Below are positions 33,170 through 39,982 of a stretch of 64,000 nt of DNA, piece by piece; position 1 is the first letter of the stretch, and every line of letters starts with the position of its first letter. A program made the translations under genes and the position numbers. The notes below the pieces were generated by a model that was given only the letters and a program-made list of their open reading frames with translations, made no database searches and was not told the origin of the DNA. The stretch comes from JABJOE01 sp964344145 (GTDB lineage Bacteria > Patescibacteriota > Patescibacteriia > UBA9934), in assembly GCA_964344145.1 (NCBI GenBank), contig CAYFME010000003.1, positions 15,554 through 79,553 on the forward strand. Reading direction: 5' to 3'.

Positions 33170-33541
33170 TTATGGGAGCCAATCGTGGACAGAACGCACT
33201 GTTTCCAGCAATTCCGCCCCGCTTTCATCTCCGGCAACGAGCTTACCAAATGCAATGACAAGATCAAGGTGCACCTCTTTAGCATCCGTTGGCACCCAAA
33301 CATCTAACAACGCCTCGTACGCCGCCTGTTCATCGGCATCATCGAGGTACGACTGAACAATGGCAATCACTTCTGCCTGATATTCAACCGAGGTTGGCGC
33401 CTCCACGGCCACGTCTGGTTGCGATGGTGTTGCGTCGTTTGACTGCCAAGCCCACACACCTGCGCCAAGCGCCAACGTTAATCCAACCAAGATAAACGGA
33501 AACCATGTTCGATGAGAAACGCGAGACATATTACTTTTCAT
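33170..33541 (-). CDS. Small membrane-anchored protein
   Basis: This 123-residue protein has a basic N-terminus, one membrane helix (about 14-32), and an extracytoplasmic, mainly helical acidic domain. It overlaps the AI-2E-family gene by 11 bp and is followed 6 bp later by the multi-pass membrane gene. Function unknown. Confidence 0.72.
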   Translation of the reverse strand: MKSNMSRVSHRTWFPFILVGLTLALGAGVWAWQSNDATPSQPDVAVEAPTSVEYQAEVIAIVQSYLDDADEQAAYEALLDVWVPTDAKEVHLDLVIAFGKLVAGDESGAELLETVRSVHDWLP

Positions 33542-34544
33542 ACACTTCTAACCACTCCGACCACAGTACTCCCAGCACCATCGTGACGGGGATCGCAAGC
33601 AATGCACCGATCACGCCGGCGACCTTAAACCCGATTAGTAATGCGACGATGCTTGAGATCGGATTGAGTCCCGCAACCTTCTGCATGATCTTTGGCGTGA
33701 GATAGTCACCCTCAAGCTGCTGAATCAAGAAGTAAGAGATTGTCACAAACGCGGCTTGCACCGGCGAGACAGAAAAGGCAATGACGATGGCTGGAATCGC
33801 GGCAATCGTTGGTCCCAAAAACGGAATGATCTCCAGGAGTCCAGCGATGATGGCCAAGACCAACGCAAACGGCACGCCCAACAGCGAGAGAATGGCGTAC
33901 GTGATCAAAAAGATAATGAGCATCAGCAACAGCTGTCCGCGCAACCAGAAGCCAATGCGCGTACGCGCCTTGGCAAGGACCTTGCGTAATCGCGCACGAT
34001 GTTTGTTTGGCGTGATAGACGCAAGGGTCTTCTTGAGTGCATCCTCCTCGATGACAAAGTAAAACGCGAGAATGAGAATCAAAATGCCCGTCAACAGCCC
34101 ACCGAAGGCACTAAAGAGGAATGAGACAAAGTCCGGCCATGCGTCAGCCAGTCCAGACTCACGAGCGGTTTCGATGATCTCGGCAAAGTCCTTATCAAAG
34201 AGCCCCTGCTGCAATGCCAACGACAAGTCTTCAAATCCAGACGCCTGCTCAATGTACGGTGCGTACTCGGCAAACAACTCGGAGGATTCCTCCACCATCG
34301 ATGGAACAACAAGTAGCGAAGCGCCCGTCACAATCGCCGCGACAACGATGTACACAAGGACAACGGCGAGGCCACGCGGGAGCTTGCGCTTTTGCATCCA
34401 GTCGGCAAATGGGTCGATTACGGCAGCGAGCAGAAGGGAGACAAGTAGGAGGAGTACGATGTCGCGCAGGAAAAATAACAACGCCGCGGCCGCTAAAATC
34501 AGCAACCCCTTGATAATCGTCCAAGACGAAATATTGATCTTCAC
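33531..34544 (-). CDS. AI-2E family transporter (PerM/TqsA-like)
   Basis: This 337-residue protein has the family layout: two or three N-terminal helices, a soluble-looking helical region (about 85-130), then about five C-terminal helices with the FIPFLGPTIAAIPAIVIAF-like segment (here EIIPFLGPTIAAIPAIV). The family exports small molecules or ions; substrates are poorly known. The start is GTG at 34544, 4 nt after AAAGGAGG; the ATG at 34565 is upstream of that site. It begins the operon running to 30687 and shares a divergent promoter region with smpB. Confidence 0.9.
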   Translation of the reverse strand: MKINISSWTIIKGLLILAAAALLFFLRDIVLLLLVSLLLAAVIDPFADWMQKRKLPRGLAVVLVYIVVAAIVTGASLLVVPSMVEESSELFAEYAPYIEQASGFEDLSLALQQGLFDKDFAEIIETARESGLADAWPDFVSFLFSAFGGLLTGILILILAFYFVIEEDALKKTLASITPNKHRARLRKVLAKARTRIGFWLRGQLLLMLIIFLITYAILSLLGVPFALVLAIIAGLLEIIPFLGPTIAAIPAIVIAFSVSPVQAAFVTISYFLIQQLEGDYLTPKIMQKVAGLNPISSIVALLIGFKVAGVIGALLAIPVTMVLGVLWSEWLEVYEK

Positions 34545-34568
34545 CGGTCCTCCTTTTATAGGCATGTG

Positions 34569-34585
34569 TTAATATTATACACGAT
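34569..34585. promoter_or_regulatory. Palindromic divergent promoter of smpB and the AI-2E operon
   Basis: GTGTTAATATTATACAC is a near-palindrome giving TATTAT toward smpB (7 nt from its ATG, predicted leaderless) and TGTATAAT toward the AI-2E gene. Both -10 elements overlap, so the two transcripts should compete. Confidence 0.5.
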
Positions 34586-35044
34586 ATGGCAACTCTTGCG
34601 ACTAATAAACACGCTCGATCCGACTACGACCTCGTGCAGCAGTTCGAGGGCGGCTTGGTGTTGACGGGTGCGGAGGTGAAAGCGGCGAAGCAAGGGAGCT
34701 TGAGTTTGCGCGGGGCGTTCATGCGCGTGCAGGACAATGAGCTATGGTTGAAGAACATGCACATCGGCCACTATGCCCCCGCAGGCAAGGCGGATGAGTA
34801 CGATCCTACACGCAACCGCAAGGTGCTCGTACACAAGAAAGAACTCAAGCTTCTGACAGGGAAAAGTCATGCGCAAGGATTGACAATTGTGCCAATTCGT
34901 GTCTATACTAAGGGCGCTTTGGTGAAAGTTGCCTTTGCGCTCGCTCGCGGAAAACGCAAGCATGAGAAGCGGGAGGACATCAAGAAACGAGACTTGGATC
35001 GACAAGCTCGCGAGGAGATGAAAAAGACCAGATTCGCAAACTAG
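34586..35044 (+). CDS. smpB: SsrA-binding protein SmpB
   Basis: SmpB carries tmRNA into stalled ribosomes. The 152 residues include the OB-fold core (HARSDYDLVQQFEGGLVLTG, EVKAAKQGSLSLRGAF, HIGHYAP) and the basic C-terminal tail (KHEKREDIKKRDLDRQ) that mimics a codon-anticodon in the A site. The tmRNA gene follows 69 bp downstream on the same strand, a direct functional pairing. Confidence 0.97.
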   Translation: MATLATNKHARSDYDLVQQFEGGLVLTGAEVKAAKQGSLSLRGAFMRVQDNELWLKNMHIGHYAPAGKADEYDPTRNRKVLVHKKELKLLTGKSHAQGLTIVPIRVYTKGALVKVAFALARGKRKHEKREDIKKRDLDRQAREEMKKTRFAN

Positions 35045-35087
35045 CATGTACCGCTGTCTGCTAACGACAGGAGCGCCCGCTACACGG

Positions 35088-35117
35088 GCCTGCCCCGTCG
35101 TTCGCGAACGACGGGGC
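35088..35117 (+). terminator. Hairpin between smpB and tmRNA
   Basis: CCCCGTCGTT/AACGACGGGG closes a CGCG loop. Its right strand includes the first G's of the mature tmRNA, so it may be a precursor structure cut away by RNase P as well as a partial terminator. Confidence 0.5.
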
Positions 35118-35500
35118 CTGCTAGGTATCGATGGCAGAACCGTACTGTAAACAATCAAGGTGCAGCGGCACAGCGCTGCGTTACCAACTCTTGTGCAACG
35201 ACAATATCCGCAAACACATTGTCTAAGGTCCGCGACATGTTCCGCATGCCTGCGACCGCCTTGGCTGTTGCCTAACATTGGCCGGCCCATCCAGCCCTCG
35301 CGTCTGCGAGAGGGATCCTGGGTGTCATCTAGCAGACTGACGTGATTCGCCGACCGAGTCTCACGGAACTTGCAGGTCAAACCGGCCTATCGTTTTCGTC
35401 TCCTTTGATCGATAGGACGTAATAAAGGAAGACTATCCTTGTAAGACGTTGTTACAGCACCTCTGACCAGACAGGAGTTCAATTCTCCTCAGGTCCACCA
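35114..35500 (+). ncRNA. ssrA: Transfer-messenger RNA (tmRNA)
   Basis: The tRNA-like half is complete. The 5' acceptor strand GGGCCTG (35114-35120) pairs with CAGGTCC before the encoded A-CCA at the 3' end, allowing one G-U. The 3' T-arm AGGAG-TTCAATT-CTCCT is standard, and GGTATCGATGGCAG near the 5' end matches the conserved tmRNA start region. An internal frame ends in ...TALAVA and TAA (35273-35275). Reading from GCA at 35195 gives a 26-residue tag; the exact resume codon is inferred. Total about 387 nt. The 3' end borders an assembly gap, but the 55-bp overlap shows no sequence is missing. Confidence 0.9.
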
Positions 35501-35655
35501 NNNNNNNNNNNNNNNNNNNNNNNNNNNNNNNNNNNNNNNNNNNNNNNNNNNNNNNNNNNNNNNNNNNNNNNNNNNNNNNNNNNNNNNNNNNNNNNNNNNN
35601 ACGTTGTTACAGCACCTCTGACCAGACAGGAGTTCAATTCTCCTCAGGTCCACCA
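35446..35655. other. Assembly gap with 55-bp duplicated ends in the tmRNA 3' region
   Basis: The 55 bases at 35446-35500 recur at 35601-35655 around exactly 100 N. This is the same assembler signature as at 6112-6321, so the second tmRNA tail is not a second gene. Confidence 0.95.
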
Positions 35656-35791
35656 CCGAATCCAGAGACTTGTTCGTTTGCCCTACTGCTGCGTTGCGGC
35701 TGTGGTCCTCGACGTCGTACCGGAAGTACGACTTACTCCGGTCCTCGCCGCGCCTTGCATTAGAACAAACGAGCAGCGTCTCTGAATCCGG
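35656..35791. repeat. 136-bp inverted-repeat element before infC
   Basis: Imperfect terminal inverted repeats (CCGAATCCAGAGAC and its partner, plus TTCGTTTG/CAAACGA) enclose CCTCG boxes and a GTCGTAC/GTACGAC hairpin. The layout parallels the element at 26692-26851. Confidence 0.7.
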
Positions 35792-35828
35792 ACTACTTAC
35801 TCACTTCATTCGAAGCAATCTCCATCCA

Positions 35829-36377
35829 ATGCGCATTCACCGACACCGACAACGAAAGCCCAAGTTCCAAATCCCTAACTTCAAGGTCAACGAACGTATT
35901 CCGGCCGATGAAGTTCGTTTGATTCATGAAGACTTTAACGACGTTCTTCCGCTTACCAAGGCGATCGAGAAGGCGCGTGAACTTGGAATGGATCTTATCG
36001 AGGTGTCGCCAAAGGCCAACCCTCCCGTTTGTAAAATCATGGACTTCGGAACCTTCAAATATCAGAAAGTTAAAGAAGCAAAGAAGCAGCGCGCGCAGTC
36101 GAAAGAAGTTGAGGTGAAAGGAATCCGTTTGAAGTACCGCATTGGAAAGAGCGATTTGGAGGTCCGACGAAATCAGGCGGCGAAGTTTCTTGAGAAGGGT
36201 CACAAGGTGAAAATCGAGATGCAGTTGCGTGGTCGTGAGCGTGAGCACAAGGATCGTGCCAAGGAAATCATCAACAACTTTATCGATCTGTTGCGAGCGG
36301 ACTTTGAGATCCGTGTGGACTCAGAGCCTACGTTCCAGGGCGGTCGTTTCAACGCGATTATCGGCCGGTCGTCATAA
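35829..36377 (+). CDS. infC: Translation initiation factor IF-3
   Basis: IF-3 prevents premature 50S joining and checks the start codon. The 182-residue product from the ATG at 35829 has the N-domain (NFKVNERIPADEVRLI), the lysine-rich linker (FKYQKVKEAKKQRAQSKEVE in part) and the C-domain (GHKVKIEMQLRGREREH, FQGGRFNAIIGR). Further in-frame sequence upstream belongs to the palindromic element. No Shine-Dalgarno is present. It leads the classical infC-rpmI-rplT order. Confidence 0.95.
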   Translation: MRIHRHRQRKPKFQIPNFKVNERIPADEVRLIHEDFNDVLPLTKAIEKARELGMDLIEVSPKANPPVCKIMDFGTFKYQKVKEAKKQRAQSKEVEVKGIRLKYRIGKSDLEVRRNQAAKFLEKGHKVKIEMQLRGREREHKDRAKEIINNFIDLLRADFEIRVDSEPTFQGGRFNAIIGRSS

Positions 36378-36382
36378 TCCCC

Positions 36383-36418
36383 AGGATTCTTGACAGAATT
36401 GGCCAAGAATCCTACAAT
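36383..36418 (+). promoter_or_regulatory. rpmI-rplT promoter embedded in a perfect inverted repeat
   Basis: TTGACA (36390-36395), 17 bp, TACAAT (36113+300, i.e. 36413-36418). A perfect 10-bp inverted repeat AGGATTCTTG...CAAGAATCCT (36383-36392 and 36404-36413) covers the -35 box and touches the -10, so it could be an operator; as RNA it would not be transcribed from this promoter. Confidence 0.65.
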
Positions 36419-36473
36419 AGCGCCGCATACAGATCCGCGAGCTTCCGCCCGAGATCTGCTGAAATCTATCACT

Positions 36474-36674
36474 ATGAAGCTCAAAACGCATAAAGCGACG
36501 TCAAAGCGCTTTAAACTCACGAAGAACAAAAAGATGATCAAGCGAAAAGCTGGTCAGGATCATTTTAATTCCCGCGAGAGCGGAAAGACGCGCCGAAACA
36601 AGCGATCTGACGTAAAGGTCACATCCGGAATCAACAAGAAGGCCGTCGATGCTCTGATGCCATACAAGAAATAA
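36474..36674 (+). CDS. rpmI: 50S ribosomal protein L35
   Basis: This 66-residue basic protein starts at 36474 (MKLKTHKATSKRFKLTKNKK), the conserved L35 start. An ATG at 36390 would overlap the promoter. It is separated from rplT by 1 bp. It has no Shine-Dalgarno. Confidence 0.96.
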   Translation: MKLKTHKATSKRFKLTKNKKMIKRKAGQDHFNSRESGKTRRNKRSDVKVTSGINKKAVDALMPYKK

Positions 36675-36675
36675 T

Positions 36676-37023
36676 ATGCCGCGCGTTAAACGAGGAACAA
36701 TCCATGCCAAGCGTCGCCGCAACCTGCTCAAGAAGGTAAAAGGCTACAAATGGGGCCGAAAGAGCAAGGTTCGACAGGCCCGCCCCGCCATGCTCAAAGC
36801 CGGCGTATACGCCTACCGCGACCGCCGTGTGAAAAAGCGTACCTTCCGCCGATTGTGGAATATCAAGATCAATGCGGGAGCCCGCGCCAATGGCACAACC
36901 TACTCCAAGCTCATCAATGCTCTGAAAGCAGCGAATATCAGCTTGGATCGTAAGGTTCTTGCCCAAATCGCCGAGCATAAACCAGCCGTTTTCAGCAAAA
37001 TCGTGGAAGCGACCAAAAAGTAA
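36676..37023 (+). CDS. rplT: 50S ribosomal protein L20
   Basis: This 115-residue protein matches L20 throughout (MPRVKRGTIHAKRRRNLLKK, AYRDRRVKKRTFRRLW). L20 is an early assembly protein and in other bacteria represses its own operon by binding the leader; whether it does so here cannot be judged. An intrinsic terminator follows 10 bp downstream. Confidence 0.98.
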   Translation: MPRVKRGTIHAKRRRNLLKKVKGYKWGRKSKVRQARPAMLKAGVYAYRDRRVKKRTFRRLWNIKINAGARANGTTYSKLINALKAANISLDRKVLAQIAEHKPAVFSKIVEATKK

Positions 37024-37033
37024 AGAAACAAAG

Positions 37034-37065
37034 CAAAACAGCGCAAATAGCGCTGTTTTGTGTTT
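37034..37065 (+). terminator. Intrinsic terminator after rplT
   Basis: CAAAACAGCG/CGCTGTTTTG with a 7-nt loop, followed by TGTTTA. Confidence 0.8.
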
Positions 37066-37078
37066 ATCAAATGAACAC

Positions 37079-37107
37079 TTGACTTTTTAGGAATTTTATG
37101 GTACTTT
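37079..37107 (+). promoter_or_regulatory. Promoter of the GC-rich membrane protein gene
   Basis: TTGACT (37079-37084), 17 bp ending in TATGG, TACTTT (37102-37107). The leader is about 150 nt and contains GGCAGGCGACTGCC-type hairpins. Confidence 0.6.
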
Positions 37108-37262
37108 GCCGAGTCGATTTGAGCTGAAATATGCTTACTGAGACGCCTTCTCAATGGGTACGGCGCGTGTCGCCAGACCCTACATCCCTGGCAGGCGACT
37201 GCCGCAACCCCCATGGGAGCGGCAACCGCCTTCCCTACCCACCCACTCTGTGAGGTACCAAG

Positions 37263-38909
37263 ATGCAGGTTCGCATCATCCGCAACGACGAGACCATCGC
37301 CACGTCCGAGGACAGCGACATCGCCCTGGGCGAGGGTGTGACGCTCACGATCGTTCCGCCCGTGGTCACCCTGATCCTGGACGGGCACGTCGACGGTCTG
37401 ACCGTCAACGACGAGCCCGCGGTCAACGACATGGAGATCCCGCCCGACGCCATCATCAAGGTCGGCGACGAGGAGCTCCGTGTCGAGATCGAGACCGACG
37501 AGCCCAACCCGACGCTCCTGCCCGACGAGGACGAGGCCCCGCCCCCCGTGGCTGCGACCCCGGTCGAGGCCGAGTTCGTGGAGGACGACGAGCCCGTGGA
37601 CGGTGACGCCGGCGAGCAGCCGGAAGAGCCGCCCGTGGAGCCCGCGGTCGACCCCAACCCCAACCCCGACGAGATCGCGGCCGCCCCGGCCGACGGAGAG
37701 GAGCCCCCGCAGATGAACGACACCGACGACACCGCCACCGGCGAGGAGATCGAGGACGAGTTCGAGGAGGTCGACGGCGACGTGGAGCCCGGTGACGCCG
37801 GTGCGCCCGTCGAGGTCGAGCCCGAGGGCGAGCGCGATGTCATCCCCGAGGGCGCCTTCGACGACACGGGCGCGGCCCAGGCCGCCAACGACGACGAGGA
37901 CGAGTTCGAGGAGGTCGACGGCGACGTGGAGCCCGGTGACGCCGGTGCGCCCGTCGAGGTCGAGCCCGAGATCGAGCCCGAGGCCCAGCGGCCCCCGCCC
38001 TTCGGCGGTCGTGAGGAGCAGCCCATCGAGGTCGAGCCCGAGGTCCAGCGCCCCGACGCCGAGGCCCAGGCCGCGGCGGCAGCCGAGGCCGAAGCCCGCG
38101 CCGAGCGCGACGCCGCGGCGGCAGCCGAGGCCCAGCGCATCCGCGCCGAGGAGGCCCGCGAGCAGGCGGACGCTGCTGCCGAGGCCGAGCGCCTGCGTCA
38201 GCAGGAGGCTGCGGCCCAGCGCGAGCGTGAGGCCGCGGCGGCAGCCGAGGTCGAGGTCGAGCCCATCGTGATCGACCCCGACGACGGCGGTGACGCCCAG
38301 GCCCCCGGTGGCCAGCCCGCCGTGCTCCCGCCCGTGGTGGAGGACCCGCAGATCGACCGCCCCGACGTCGACCAGGCCCCGCCCCAGCGCGGTGGCCAGG
38401 GCGGCGGAGGTGGTGGCGGTCAGGGCCCCGCGGCCCGTCCGCAGCCGGCCCCCGCGGCCGCGCCCACGCGCAGCGGCAACGGCAAGCTCTGGGCGGCCCT
38501 CATCGCCGCGGTGGTGCTCTTCGCCCTCCTGGGCGGCGCTGCCCTCCTGACGGTGCTCAACGCCATCGACAACATCGACGTCGCGGGCGGCCTGCCGGAG
38601 ACGGCGGCTGTCCCGACGGTGGCCGACGCCATCTACGTGGGCACCGACGGCAACGCCGACGGCGCCAAGGTCGAGGACCAGGACGGCGACGGCGACATGG
38701 AGGGCATCGTCACGGTGTTCTACGACACCGGCGACCAGTACACCTACCGCGTCGCGGACGCCGACATCGACCCGAGCAGCGGCCTGCTGCTGGACAAGAG
38801 CGGCAACGTCGTGAGCGTGCGGGCCTGCAAGGTCTCCTCCAGCCAGCGCTGGGTGGACCCCAACGGTTCCTGCGGCATCACCCGCCGGAACTACGGGAAG
38901 CTCAACTAG
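37263..38909 (+). CDS. GC-rich gene: acidic membrane protein with internal duplication
   Basis: The ATG at 37263 has GAGG 6 nt upstream. The 548-residue protein starts with a compact beta-rich domain (1-80). A long Pro/Glu/Ala-rich acidic region follows (80-400) that includes a near-exact duplication (DEFEEVDGDVEPGDAGAPVE twice, DNA at about 37757-37830 and 37901-37974) and an Ala/Arg/Glu helix (about 270-325). One membrane helix is at about 403-425 (LWAALIAAVVLFALLGGAAL), and the extracellular C-terminal domain has a DQDGDGDMEG segment and two Cys. The family was not recognised. The orientation suggests a cytoplasmic low-complexity region and an outer sensor-like domain. Confidence 0.75.
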   Translation: MQVRIIRNDETIATSEDSDIALGEGVTLTIVPPVVTLILDGHVDGLTVNDEPAVNDMEIPPDAIIKVGDEELRVEIETDEPNPTLLPDEDEAPPPVAATPVEAEFVEDDEPVDGDAGEQPEEPPVEPAVDPNPNPDEIAAAPADGEEPPQMNDTDDTATGEEIEDEFEEVDGDVEPGDAGAPVEVEPEGERDVIPEGAFDDTGAAQAANDDEDEFEEVDGDVEPGDAGAPVEVEPEIEPEAQRPPPFGGREEQPIEVEPEVQRPDAEAQAAAAAEAEARAERDAAAAAEAQRIRAEEAREQADAAAEAERLRQQEAAAQREREAAAAAEVEVEPIVIDPDDGGDAQAPGGQPAVLPPVVEDPQIDRPDVDQAPPQRGGQGGGGGGGQGPAARPQPAPAAAPTRSGNGKLWAALIAAVVLFALLGGAALLTVLNAIDNIDVAGGLPETAAVPTVADAIYVGTDGNADGAKVEDQDGDGDMEGIVTVFYDTGDQYTYRVADADIDPSSGLLLDKSGNVVSVRACKVSSSQRWVDPNGSCGITRRNYGKLN

Positions 38910-38939
38910 AGCGACCTGCCAGGGACCCCGAGCTCGCCC

Positions 38940-39020
38940 CGGCGACCAGAATCTCTTCGGAGAGGACGGTCGCTGGGGTATCGTGCATTCTGGGGTCAGG
39001 GCCTTGCGCCTTTTTTTTGT
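38940..39020 (+). terminator. GC-rich hairpin and T-run after the acidic membrane protein gene
   Basis: CCCC..CGACC..CTCT pairs with AGAG..GGTCG..GGGG around a TCGG loop (about 38937-38979). A GCGCC-T8 stretch at 39007-39018 follows. Confidence 0.6.
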
Positions 39021-39050
39021 TTTTGGTACGATATCGCCGCTGTTCAATAC

Positions 39051-39127
39051 GGACCGGTAGTTCAGCTGGTTAGAATGCCGCCCTGTCACGGCGGAGGTCG
39101 CGGGTTCGAATCCCGTCCGGTCCGCCA
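39051..39127 (+). tRNA. tRNA-Asp (anticodon GTC), CCA encoded
   Basis: All four arms fold: acceptor GGACCGG/CCGGTCC, D-arm with AGCTGGTTAGA, anticodon stem CCGCC/GGCGG with loop CTGTCAC (anticodon GTC), and T-arm GCGGG-TTCGAAT-CCCGT. Discriminator G73 is expected for tRNA-Asp. CCA is encoded. Confidence 0.97.
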
Positions 39128-39155
39128 CAAAACCCCTTCTTCGGATGGGGTTTTG
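39128..39155 (+). terminator. Intrinsic terminator after tRNA-Asp
   Basis: CAAAACCCC/GGGGTTTTG immediately follows the CCA end; the T-run is part of the right arm. Confidence 0.8.
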
Positions 39156-39172
39156 TGATAGGATGCTTTCGT

Positions 39173-39982
39173 ATGAAGCTGATCTCTTTAAACACTTATG
39201 GTGCGCGAATTTATGAACCGTTCATGCAGTTCATCCAGCAACATAGAGCAGATACAGATATCTTTTGCTTTCAGGAGATGTACAGCAATCCAAAAGAGAA
39301 TCTAACAATCGGAGCGTACCAACCACGCATCAACCTCTTTGAAGAGCTTCAGCGACAGCTCAATGGCTTTAACGGTCATATGGCAATCACGCAGGACGAC
39401 TATGAAATCGAACCAGAGCTCGCTGGAGACAGTCACTTCGGGCTCAGTACGTTCATTCGAAAGACGCACAACGTTGATACAGTGCACGAATTCTATCTAT
39501 GCAATGGAAGGAATACATTTGTGGGAGGAAAGGCGTGGGACACCCTCGGTTACAACGCCCTGTCGATGACACTCGCAGGCGACAGGCCGGTGACCGTCAT
39601 CAATCTTCACGGCAACGCCCTACCCGACCATAAACTCGACGATCCCGTCCGCACCGAGCAAACACGTCGTATCCTCGAGTTTTGCAAAACGCTCAACGGC
39701 GAAATCATCATTTGTGGAGACTTCAACTCGCTCCCAGGTATTGATAGCATCGTGGCGTTCGAAAAAAACGGCTTTCGAGATTTGATAAAAGACCACAATA
39801 TCCAAACCACTCGCGGATCACTCATGCGCGAGCTTCATCCCGAATTCGAGCATGGCAAATACGGTTGGCAGGAGTACGCTGACTATGTATTTGTAACACC
39901 TGGTATTAACGTCACATCATTTGAAGTGCCTGACGAACCTATCTCGGACCACTTACCATTGATCCTTTCGTTTGACGTATGA
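39173..39982 (+). CDS. Endonuclease/exonuclease/phosphatase (EEP) family hydrolase
   Basis: This 269-residue protein has the EEP metal site: N7 in SLNTYG, E in DIFCFQEMYS, the central GDFNS (IICGDFNSLPG) and the C-terminal SDHLPLI. These enzymes hydrolyse phosphodiesters in nucleic acids, phospholipids or inositol phosphates; the substrate cannot be told. There is no signal peptide, so a cytoplasmic role is likely. It overlaps the following AlkD-like gene (ATGA) and may act with it in DNA repair, which is inference. Confidence 0.85.
   Translation: MKLISLNTYGARIYEPFMQFIQQHRADTDIFCFQEMYSNPKENLTIGAYQPRINLFEELQRQLNGFNGHMAITQDDYEIEPELAGDSHFGLSTFIRKTHNVDTVHEFYLCNGRNTFVGGKAWDTLGYNALSMTLAGDRPVTVINLHGNALPDHKLDDPVRTEQTRRILEFCKTLNGEIIICGDFNSLPGIDSIVAFEKNGFRDLIKDHNIQTTRGSLMRELHPEFEHGKYGWQEYADYVFVTPGINVTSFEVPDEPISDHLPLILSFDV

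Noticed and set aside
34742..35380. 212-codon minus-strand open frame
   Set aside because: Antisense to smpB and tmRNA.
35601..35655. A second tRNA-like or tmRNA 3' end
   Set aside because: It is the duplicated k-mer end of an assembly join.
8818..38909. GC-rich units as an integron cassette array
   Set aside because: They are dispersed, in both orientations, have their own promoters, and no integrase or conserved attC site is seen.
36900..39128. 742-codon open frame on the minus strand over rplT's end, the GC-rich membrane gene and tRNA-Asp
   Set aside because: It is a shadow created by GC-rich third positions of the plus-strand gene; it runs through a tRNA and a terminator.
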